Assembly: GCA_964581095.1 (NCBI GenBank)
Contig: CAZONK010000203.1
Coordinates: 1 to 6,196 of the forward strand
DNA length: 6,196 nucleotides
DNA from: SZUA-230 sp964581095
GTDB lineage: Bacteria; Bacteroidota; Bacteroidia; Cytophagales; Cyclobacteriaceae
Direction: 5' to 3'
Below the pieces are notes generated by a model, which did not search any database, had not been told where the DNA came from, and worked only from the letters and a program-made list of their open reading frames with translations. The translations under genes were made by a program, and so were the position numbers. Every line of letters starts with the position of its first letter. The stretch's first letter is position 1. This document shows positions 1-6,196 of this stretch, in pieces.

Positions 1-122
1 AGCGGATATAAATCACAAGATAACTGATTTGTTTGAATTTTAAAATATCCACTGAGAATTGCAAGTAACGTTATATTCCAGATAGTAGCTGCAATCTCAT
101 CGTAAATAGTGTGTTTCGCAAG

Positions 123-1322
123 CTAAACAACCCGCAGTGCCCGCTTCAAATCATTAATTAAATCGCTGGTATCTTCGATGCCAACAGAATAACGTATCAG
201 GCCTTCGGGAATTCCCAGGGCAGCACGTTCTTCGGGTGAGCATTCAACATGACTGGTTGTAGCCGGTGGACCTGCGGTTGTTTCAACGGAACCGAGATTT
301 GCGGCATTATGTGCCAATTGCAGTTTTGGCAGAAATCGACAAACAGCATCAAAAGAGCTCATCTTAAGTTCAAAGCTTAAGACTCCCCCGAATCCTTTCA
401 TCTGTTTTTGTGCAGTTTTAAACCCTTCATGGGATTCCAGACCCGGGTAATAGACTCTCGCCACACCAGAACTTTTTTCCAAAAACCTTGCAATTTTAAG
501 GGCACTATCGTTTTGTTGCCTGATCCGTAATTGAAGCGTTTTTATTCCACGCAACAATAGGTAAGCTGCAGTCGGATGCAATGTGGCGCCATTTATTTCA
601 CGGTAGTGATAGATACTCTTGATCAATTCCTTTTTGCCACAAATCACACCTCCAAGGGCATCCGCGTGTCCTCCCAAAAACTTGGTAGCACTGTGTAATA
701 CCAGGTCGGCACCCAGTTTCAATGGATTTTGATTAATGGGTGTGGCAAATGTATTGTCAACAACTACAATTGCCCCCGCCGACCGGGCAACTTTTGCCAA
801 TCGTTCAATATCCACAATCTTCAACATCGGATTTGTAGGGGTTTCCAAATACAAAACGTTGCATCCTTTAGCTATCTCCTCTTCAATTTCTTCGTGGTCG
901 GAGGTGTTGCACAACTTTACATTAATTCGAAATCGTGGCAAAAACTCAGTGAATATTTTATTGGTTCCACCGTAGGTGTCTTTTACCGACACTACCCTGT
1001 CACCCGGAGAAAGCAAGCCGAACAAAGTGCTGCTGATAATACCCATCCCGGTTGATGCAGATGTAACAGCCTCTGCATCTTCAAGCATCCGTACTTTTTC
1101 TTCAAATACCTGAACGGTTGGGTTGGTATTCCGACTGTAAATATGTCCCGGTATTTTCCCCCGGGCCACGTCCAGCCATTCATCAATATCATTATATCCA
1201 TAGGATACGCTATGTACCACAGGTACCTGGGTAGCATTTTGCATCAGGTACGACCCTTCACCCGCCCATACAGACAATGTTCCTGCATTCTTGCTTTTAA
1301 TCCAATTTGATTTATTATCCAT
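123..1322 (-). CDS. PLP-dependent trans-sulfuration enzyme, cystathionine gamma-synthase/gamma-lyase family
   Basis: This 399-residue cytoplasmic enzyme belongs to the Cys/Met-metabolism PLP family (fold type I), which makes or breaks C-S bonds at the gamma carbon of homoserine esters, cystathionine or methionine. The Schiff-base lysine is K214 in HSATKFLGGH. D189 in VVDNTFATP should bind the pyridine nitrogen, Y117 in DTYGGT should stack on the ring, and Y62 and R64 in YSRNTNP should reach the neighbouring subunit's cofactor phosphate. R377 in IRYSVGIED should bind the substrate carboxylate. The length is normal for cystathionine synthases and lyases and shorter than usual for O-acetylhomoserine sulfhydrylases. 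G119 occupies the place of the active-site Cys of classical methionine gamma-lyases, which argues against that activity. E347 in the NLGSVET stretch sits where synthases and lyases have a substrate-binding Glu. From memory the sequence resembles plant-type cystathionine gamma-synthase, but synthase and lyase cannot be separated by eye. The ATG follows an A-rich stretch with no Shine-Dalgarno, and no SAM riboswitch is apparent upstream. The gene ends in TAG. Confidence 0.93.
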   Translation of the reverse strand: MDNKSNWIKSKNAGTLSVWAGEGSYLMQNATQVPVVHSVSYGYNDIDEWLDVARGKIPGHIYSRNTNPTVQVFEEKVRMLEDAEAVTSASTGMGIISSTLFGLLSPGDRVVSVKDTYGGTNKIFTEFLPRFRINVKLCNTSDHEEIEEEIAKGCNVLYLETPTNPMLKIVDIERLAKVARSAGAIVVVDNTFATPINQNPLKLGADLVLHSATKFLGGHADALGGVICGKKELIKSIYHYREINGATLHPTAAYLLLRGIKTLQLRIRQQNDSALKIARFLEKSSGVARVYYPGLESHEGFKTAQKQMKGFGGVLSFELKMSSFDAVCRFLPKLQLAHNAANLGSVETTAGPPATTSHVECSPEERAALGIPEGLIRYSVGIEDTSDLINDLKRALRVV

Positions 1323-1483
1323 TTCTTTTTTATTACTTCACTCCATCTAATATACAGCAGATTACATATAAATAATTCTCCATATATTATCACATCAGAA
1401 ATTTCCTGAATTGGTTATGCTAATTTTAGTTGTCTTAATTATGTTTTTTTATCAATTTTAATTCAATCGACAAAAGATAGTCC
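1323..1483. other. Divergent AT-rich intergenic spacer
   Basis: This spacer lies between the oppositely transcribed trans-sulfuration gene and the GNAT gene, so it must hold the 5' ends of both transcripts. By hand count it is about 24% G+C, well below the flanking genes. I found no full match on either strand to the Bacteroidota promoter pattern TAnnTTTG with an upstream TTG, and no riboswitch-like or terminator-like hairpin. The promoter role is inferred from gene orientation, not from a recognised motif. Confidence 0.5.
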
Positions 1484-1942
1484 ATGATCTTTAGAAAAGC
1501 TTCAAAAAAGGATATTCCCTCGATTGTTGAATTGTTGGCTGACGACAAACTGGGAAAACAACGGGAAAAACCCGGAATACCCTTATTATCAATCTACTAC
1601 AAGGCATTTGAAAACATTATAAGAGACAACAACCAGGAGTTAGTTGTACTTGTGAATGAAGAAAATGAGATTATTGGAACATTGCAACTAAGTTTTATTC
1701 AATATCTTACTTACAAAGGTGGCATTCGGGCACAAATTGAGGCAGTAAGGATAAGACAAGACCAAAGGGGAAATGGTTATGGTGAATCTTTGTTTACATG
1801 GGCGATCAATCGTGCAAAAGTAAGAGGTGCACACATGGTTCAACTTACAACAGATAAAAAAAGGCCCGATGCATTAAAGTTTTATAAGAAACTAGGCTTT
1901 TCAGAAACGCATGAAGGAATGAAACTACATTTTAAATTATAA
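1484..1942 (+). CDS. GNAT family N-acetyltransferase
   Basis: This 152-residue single-domain cytoplasmic protein should transfer an acetyl group from acetyl-CoA to an amine; the acceptor is unknown. The N-terminal strand and helix (MIFRKASKKDIPSIVELL) are typical of the family start. Motif A runs through about residues 85-105, with the acetyl-CoA pyrophosphate loop R95-G-N-G-Y-G100 matching Q/R-x-x-G-x-G/A. Motif B is DALKFYKKLGF (129-139), where Y134 is in the usual place of the general acid. The length is normal for a minimal GNAT. The ATG has no Shine-Dalgarno upstream and is the first in-frame start after the AT-rich spacer. The stop is only 16 bp from the sulfatase start, so the two may share a transcript, although a functional link is not evident. 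Similar small GNATs act on antibiotics, polyamines, amino acids or protein N-termini, and the sequence does not choose between these. Confidence 0.9.
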   Translation: MIFRKASKKDIPSIVELLADDKLGKQREKPGIPLLSIYYKAFENIIRDNNQELVVLVNEENEIIGTLQLSFIQYLTYKGGIRAQIEAVRIRQDQRGNGYGESLFTWAINRAKVRGAHMVQLTTDKKRPDALKFYKKLGFSETHEGMKLHFKL

Positions 1943-1958
1943 GAGTCCACGTAAAACC

Positions 1959-3749
1959 ATGGTAGAACAAAACACGCTAGCAAATTCAATTTTAATACTA
2001 CTTTCATTTATACTCACATCCTGCTCTGTAGATCAGAAAACTAAGGACACCGGCAACCTTCCGAACATTGTAATAATTGTATCGGATGACCAGGGCTGGG
2101 GCGATCTGGGTATCAATGGTAACACAAATCTTTCAACACCAAATATTGATAAACTGGCGCAACAAGGAGCCACATTTAGCAGGTTTTATGTGAGCCCTGT
2201 GTGTTCCCCCACCCGCGCCGAGTTACTTACAGGCAGATACCATGTCCGGGGCGGTGTTTATTCAACATCGGCGGGGGGCGAAAGGCTCGACCTTGATGAA
2301 ACAACCTTCGCTGAGATTTTTAAAAAAGCAGGATATAAAACCGCTGCGTTTGGAAAATGGCATAACGGTATGCAACCTCCGTACCATCCCAATGCCCGGG
2401 GCTTTGATGAGTTTTACGGTTTCTGTTCCGGACATTGGGGCAATTACTTTAATCCTGTTCTTGAACACAATGGCAAAATTGTGAAAGGAAACGGATTTAT
2501 AATTGACGATCTTACTGAAAAGGCAATGGATTTTATTGAGTCAAATAAAAACAGTCCATTTCTCGTGTATTTACCTCTTAATACTCCACATAGTCCTATG
2601 CAGGTACCTGATACCTGGTGGAATAAATTTGAAAATATGGAACTTGCGCAACTGCACCGCGATCCGGAAAAAGAAAACATACTGCATACGAAAGCCGCCC
2701 TGGCAATGTGCGAGAATATTGACTGGAATGTGGGAAGGTTGATAGATAAACTGGAACAGTTTGGGTTATCGGAAAATACAATTGTTGTTTATTTTTCAGA
2801 TAACGGGCCGAATGGCTGGCGATGGAATGATGGAATGAAAGGCCGAAAGGGATCTGTAGATGAGGGAGGTGTCAGGTCTCCCCTATTTGTTTGGTGGGTA
2901 AATACGATCGATGCAGGAATTGAAATACCGGAGGTTACAAGTGTAATGGATATTTTCCCTACACTGATTGAGCTAACAGGTATTAACTCTGAAACAGGAA
3001 AGCCACTTGATGGTAAAAGCCTAAAACCACTTCTCTTTGAAAGCGAATGGAGTTGGCAGGATCGGGTTATCGTTAGCCATTGGGGAAACCGGACCAGTTT
3101 GCGAAACCAAAACTATCGCCTCGATCAGGAAAACAAATTGTTTGATATGGAAAATGATCCGGGCCAAAGGATTGATATTTCAAATCAATACCCGGAAAAA
3201 ACCGGCGAGCTGGTAAGAGTAAAGGAAGACTGGGAAAGAAATGTTTTAACTGAATTACCTGAAAAAGACACCAGGCCTTTTACCATTGGTGATCCTGATT
3301 TTATTTTTTCACAAATACCGGCAAGGGATGGAACAGGAACCGGTAACATTCAGCGGTCAAACCGGTATCCCAACGATTCATTCTTTACAAATTGGATAAG
3401 CACTGCCGATTCCATCTACTGGGATGCTGAAATTCTGAAGGAAGGTGATTTCGAAATAACCCTCTATTACACCTGCGAACAAGATGACATCGGTACCTCC
3501 ATACAACTGTCGTTTGGATCCGGGACCATTGAATCTGAAATTGATGAAGCCCATAACCCACCTTTGCAGGGAATGGAAAATGACAGAGTAAAACGCATTG
3601 AATCCTACATAAAAGATTTTAAACCATTAACTATGGGTACCATCCATCTTGAAAAGGGTATTGGGCCTCTTGTACTTAAAGCACTTGACATTCCGGGAGA
3701 TGAGTCAATCGACTTTCGGTTACTGATGTTTAAAAGAGTGGTAAATTGA
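1959..3749 (+). CDS. Lipoprotein sulfatase (arylsulfatase A-like, formylglycine-dependent) with C-terminal extension
   Basis: This 596-residue exported enzyme should hydrolyse sulfate esters, in this phylum often on polysaccharides. The sulfatase domain spans about residues 34-430. C82 in CSPTR (82-86), followed by AELLTGR, is the cysteine converted to formylglycine. D43 and D44 in VSDDQGWGD and D281-N282 in FSDNG should bind calcium. K133 and H135 in GKWH, H211 in TPHSPM and K297 in the KGSVDEGGVR stretch match the other active-site positions. A hydrophobic segment (about 10-21) ends in the lipobox LTSC with C22, so the mature protein is probably a lipoprotein. The n-region is odd because it has no Lys or Arg and carries E3. 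No other in-frame ATG lies nearby. Residues about 455-596 form a separate beta-rich region resembling extensions I recall on bacteroidetal and planctomycetal arylsulfatases. No maturase, SusC/SusD pair or glycoside hydrolase lies in the window, so the substrate is unknown. Confidence 0.95.
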   Translation: MVEQNTLANSILILLSFILTSCSVDQKTKDTGNLPNIVIIVSDDQGWGDLGINGNTNLSTPNIDKLAQQGATFSRFYVSPVCSPTRAELLTGRYHVRGGVYSTSAGGERLDLDETTFAEIFKKAGYKTAAFGKWHNGMQPPYHPNARGFDEFYGFCSGHWGNYFNPVLEHNGKIVKGNGFIIDDLTEKAMDFIESNKNSPFLVYLPLNTPHSPMQVPDTWWNKFENMELAQLHRDPEKENILHTKAALAMCENIDWNVGRLIDKLEQFGLSENTIVVYFSDNGPNGWRWNDGMKGRKGSVDEGGVRSPLFVWWVNTIDAGIEIPEVTSVMDIFPTLIELTGINSETGKPLDGKSLKPLLFESEWSWQDRVIVSHWGNRTSLRNQNYRLDQENKLFDMENDPGQRIDISNQYPEKTGELVRVKEDWERNVLTELPEKDTRPFTIGDPDFIFSQIPARDGTGTGNIQRSNRYPNDSFFTNWISTADSIYWDAEILKEGDFEITLYYTCEQDDIGTSIQLSFGSGTIESEIDEAHNPPLQGMENDRVKRIESYIKDFKPLTMGTIHLEKGIGPLVLKALDIPGDESIDFRLLMFKRVVN

Positions 3750-3872
3750 TTCGTCTTCCTTTAACGATTCGATTCCGGTCACTTTCATACTGTGCTCACC
3801 GTTCATACAAAATCTGTCAACTATATTATTTAATTGGACTTATATTCATCTTTTAACCCATGTCAGATCATT

Positions 3873-4493
3873 ATGAAATATTTATTCATCTTTGTTTGCT
3901 CGATTTTACTGAACGGCAATGCAATTTCACAAAACGAAAACCCAATGAATTTGAATAGTAATGAAGAACTTCCATATCGCCAGATCCCTGAGTACCCCGA
4001 ATCCTACACTCCCGGGAATGTTGCTGCACGCATGGTGGATGGGCTAGGTTATCGGTATTACTGGGCAACGGAAGGACTTACCACTAAAGACCTTGAATAC
4101 AGGCCAAGTGACGAAGCACGAACTACATCCGAAACAATTGACCATGTTTTGGGACTAACACAGATGTTATTAAACTCAGTGCAAAATAAGCCTAACACTC
4201 CACTTGACAGGTCAGGGTTAACATTTGACCAAAAACGAGCCGTAACCCTGGAAAACATTAGCAAAGCCAGTAATACTTTAAAAAACGGGAGCGATGGTGA
4301 CATAGATCAATACAAGATCATATTCCAGCGCGGGGAAACAACGAGCGAATTACCATTCTGGAACATGCTCAATGGGCCAATTTCAGATGCCATATACCAT
4401 ACAGGACAAGTAGTATCATTCCGACGATCATCAGGAAATCCTATAAACCCGGGTGTTGGTGTTTTGCGGGGAAAGACACGGGAAAGCAACTAA
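3873..4493 (+). CDS. Secreted DinB-like four-helix-bundle protein
   Basis: This 206-residue protein has an N-terminal signal peptide (MKYLFIFVCSILLNGNAIS, likely cut after A-I-S at about residue 19). The mature part, about residues 48-185, has the helical pattern of the DinB/YfiT superfamily, whose members often bind a metal through three histidines. H91 in TIDHVLGL fits the first ligand and H176 in DAIYHTGQVVSFRR fits the last. The position four residues before H176, usually His, is D172. The ending GNPINPGVGVLRGKTRE is one I recall from exported bacteroidetal homologues with no assigned function. I start it at this ATG because it begins a proper signal peptide; a TTG 39 bp upstream in the same frame would put 13 polar residues before it. 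There is no Shine-Dalgarno. The sulfatase ends 123 bp upstream and the S9 peptidase starts 106 bp downstream. A thiol-dependent transferase or metal-binding role is possible by family, but nothing here proves either. Confidence 0.82.
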   Translation: MKYLFIFVCSILLNGNAISQNENPMNLNSNEELPYRQIPEYPESYTPGNVAARMVDGLGYRYYWATEGLTTKDLEYRPSDEARTTSETIDHVLGLTQMLLNSVQNKPNTPLDRSGLTFDQKRAVTLENISKASNTLKNGSDGDIDQYKIIFQRGETTSELPFWNMLNGPISDAIYHTGQVVSFRRSSGNPINPGVGVLRGKTRESN

Positions 4494-4599
4494 TTCTTTC
4501 ATAAAATCCCCAATACTACCACTCTCATAATACCATTTGGTAAATCGGCCAAATTCAGCTAATATGTGACAGAATTAACACAACCTAATTAGCAATCAA

Positions 4600-6196
4600 A
4601 TGAAAAACCTGATTCAAGTTTTATCCACATCTTCTTTTATCCTTCTACTGGTAACTGTTTTCTTAAGCTGTACAAATGAAAAAGAAAAAATAACACTTCA
4701 GGATTACGAGCGCGCTGAACAATTTCTAAGCGTGAACACAACTCCACTTGTTTACGGGACATTCACCAGCCCTTCATGGCAATCAAACGACCGGCTGATT
4801 TACAGGACTACAACTAACCAGGGGACTGTCTATATATTCGCAGATCCTGTTAATATCATGAGAAACATCGCTTTTGATCATGAAAAACTGGCAATTGGGA
4901 TATCAGATCTGTCTGGTGAAGAGTATTTACCTTATGAATTATCATTGCGCTCCATAAAACTTGACGATGAGGGTAAACTACTGTCGTATTCTATTGGGAG
5001 CAAACGGTATGAAACAGACCTTTCAAGTTATGCAACAACAGAAATCAAGTCCCTTGGCAGACGAAATGAATATGTATCGCCTGATGGAAAAAGGGCCGCT
5101 TTTATTCGTAATTACAATCTATGGGTGTGGGATACGGAATCGGATGAGGAAACACAATTAACCTATGATGGAGTGAAAGAATACGGATATGCCACCAACA
5201 ACGCCGGATGGATCAAAAGTGATGGTCCGGTACTGCTCTGGTCACCAAATTCGGATAAAATTGCTACTTTTCAGCATGATGAACGTGGCGTGGGTGAAAT
5301 GTATTTGTACAACACACAGGTTGGCCATTCTAAATTGGAAAAGTGGAAATATCCCTTACCCGGTGATAGCCTGATCTTTCGAATTTCACGTATTGTAATA
5401 CACCTTGATCCACAACCTCGTGTTGTTCGGCTGAAAATGCCGCCCGATCCCCATCGATCAACCATCAGTGACCATGTTGCAGCCCGTGGAGGACAGTTTC
5501 TTGATGTAGAATGGAGCAAAGATCAAACACAACTGGCATTTGTTTCCTCTTCCCGGGACCATAAAGTTGCGGAATTGAAAGTTGCAAATACTAATACCGG
5601 GGAAGTCCGATCAATCCTCAAAGAAGAAGTTGAAACTTATTTTGAATCGGGTAACAGGCTGGTTAACTGGCATGTGCTCAAGGAATCCAATGAAGTAATA
5701 TGGTTTTCTGAAAGAGATAACTGGGGGCATTTGTATCTCTATGATCTATCTTCAGGCCAACTTAAACAGCAAATCACGAGCGGCGAATGGAGTATATTAC
5801 AGGTTCGTTATATTGACCAGGTAAAGAGGCAGATCTATTTCATGGGCTCAAATAAAGAAGAAGGCGATCCTTATTTTCAGTATTTCTACCGGATCGATAT
5901 GGACGGGAATAATGTGGTGAACCTCACTCCGGAAATTGCAAACCATTCCATTAAGTTAAGTCCTTCAAATAACTATTTTTCAGATAGTTATTCTACACCA
6001 ACTATCCCGACAAAAACTATTATCCGGTCAATCGATGGTACCATTGTTCAATCGCTGGAAGAAGGTGATTTTACCGACCTGCTGGCTACCGGATGGGTTC
6101 CTCCGGTTCCGTTTACAGTGAAAGCCCGTGATGAAACCACCGACTTATATGGCCTCATGTACAAGCCGTCAAATTTTGATTCTTCTGAAAAATACC
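4600..6196 (+). CDS. S9 family peptidase with DPP IV-type beta-propeller, lipoprotein, 3' end cut by window
   Basis: The frame is open from this ATG to the window edge, giving 532 codons without a stop. A signal segment (about 7-23) ends in FLSC with C24, a plausible though imperfect lipobox, so an exported lipoprotein is likely. Residues about 50-495 form the DPP IV N-terminal beta-propeller. Clear family stretches are YVSPDGKRAAFIRNYNLWVWD (158-178), LLWSPNSDKIATFQHDERG (212-230), WFSERDNWGHLYLYD (368-382) and the DPYFQYFYRIDMDG blade (423-436). Residues from about 500, beginning VPPVPFTVKARD, mark the entry to the alpha/beta-hydrolase domain, where the Ser-Asp-His triad should lie beyond the window. 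Such enzymes remove dipeptides or cleave short peptides outside the cytoplasm. The paired Glu of true DPP IV is absent; an ungapped comparison places G203 and W204 there. Strict dipeptidyl peptidase IV activity is therefore doubtful. The start has no Shine-Dalgarno, and the gene may have its own promoter. Confidence 0.9.
   Translation, partial: MKNLIQVLSTSSFILLLVTVFLSCTNEKEKITLQDYERAEQFLSVNTTPLVYGTFTSPSWQSNDRLIYRTTTNQGTVYIFADPVNIMRNIAFDHEKLAIGISDLSGEEYLPYELSLRSIKLDDEGKLLSYSIGSKRYETDLSSYATTEIKSLGRRNEYVSPDGKRAAFIRNYNLWVWDTESDEETQLTYDGVKEYGYATNNAGWIKSDGPVLLWSPNSDKIATFQHDERGVGEMYLYNTQVGHSKLEKWKYPLPGDSLIFRISRIVIHLDPQPRVVRLKMPPDPHRSTISDHVAARGGQFLDVEWSKDQTQLAFVSSSRDHKVAELKVANTNTGEVRSILKEEVETYFESGNRLVNWHVLKESNEVIWFSERDNWGHLYLYDLSSGQLKQQITSGEWSILQVRYIDQVKRQIYFMGSNKEEGDPYFQYFYRIDMDGNNVVNLTPEIANHSIKLSPSNNYFSDSYSTPTIPTKTIIRSIDGTIVQSLEEGDFTDLLATGWVPPVPFTVKARDETTDLYGLMYKPSNFDSSEKY

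Noticed and set aside
729..1055. Plus-strand open frames inside the trans-sulfuration gene, and a minus-strand one at 992-1237
   Set aside because: They overlap a clearly conserved enzyme in other frames and their translations look like no protein family.
1422..1460. Two copies of AATTTTA 32 bases apart in the divergent spacer
   Set aside because: Short AT-only repeats are expected in DNA of about 24% G+C and have no flanking symmetry.
1472..1480. Minus-strand TATCTTTTG resembling the Bacteroidota -7 element, with TTTG about 23 bases upstream inside the GNAT gene
   Set aside because: It has one extra base compared with TAnnTTTG, and the upstream element is part of a T-run in coding sequence; too weak to call a promoter.
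2242..2781. Several short open frames on both strands inside the sulfatase gene
   Set aside because: They are out of frame with conserved sulfatase motifs and are shadows of that gene.
3834..3872. TTG start upstream of the DinB-like gene
   Set aside because: It would add 13 polar residues before an otherwise standard signal peptide; the ATG at 3873 is better.
3860..3958. Out-of-frame ATG reading frame of 32 codons overlapping the start of the DinB-like gene
   Set aside because: It has no recognisable features and overlaps the signal peptide coding region; most likely chance.
4535..4554. Inverted repeat ATTTGG/CCAAAT with an 8-base loop between the DinB-like and S9 genes
   Set aside because: The stem is only 6 bp, weak, and not followed by a T-run, so it does not support a terminator; it may be chance.
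4961..5519. Short open frames on both strands inside the S9 peptidase region, which could suggest a broken gene
   Set aside because: The frame starting at 4600 is open without interruption through the whole region and carries the propeller motifs, so there is no frameshift.

Overview
The window looks like chromosomal DNA from a member of the Bacteroidota or a close relative. It is AT-rich. None of the five gene starts has a clear Shine-Dalgarno sequence; the bases before them are A-rich or AT-rich, as is common in that phylum. The content also fits: a lipoprotein sulfatase, a secreted DinB-like protein and a lipoprotein S9 peptidase. The genus cannot be given from the sequence alone.

Layout: a PLP-dependent trans-sulfuration enzyme of the cystathionine gamma-synthase/lyase family lies on the minus strand (123-1322). 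A 161-bp spacer of about 24% G+C separates it from four genes on the plus strand. These are a GNAT acetyltransferase (1484-1942), a sulfatase with a C-terminal beta-rich extension only 16 bp further on (1959-3749), a secreted DinB-like four-helix protein (3873-4493), and the first 532 codons of an S9-family peptidase with a DPP IV-type propeller (4600 to the window edge). The peptidase has no stop codon in the window, and its alpha/beta-hydrolase catalytic domain lies beyond the right end.

The three downstream genes all encode products with export signals: two lipoprotein signals and one ordinary signal peptide. They therefore suggest extracytoplasmic breakdown of sulfated compounds and peptides. 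The gaps between them (123 and 106 bp) are large enough for separate promoters, so a shared pathway is not shown. Only the GNAT-sulfatase pair has operon-like spacing. The trans-sulfuration enzyme is transcribed away from these genes; both it and the sulfatase concern sulfur, but any link is speculative.

I found no RNA genes, CRISPR arrays, insertion sequences, attachment sites, riboswitches or convincing terminators. There is no clear sign of a new biological system. The points most worth a second look are the missing Glu-Glu motif in the S9 peptidase, the incomplete histidine set of the DinB-like protein, the unusual uncharged start of the sulfatase signal sequence, and an open frame that continues past the amber stop of the trans-sulfuration gene.
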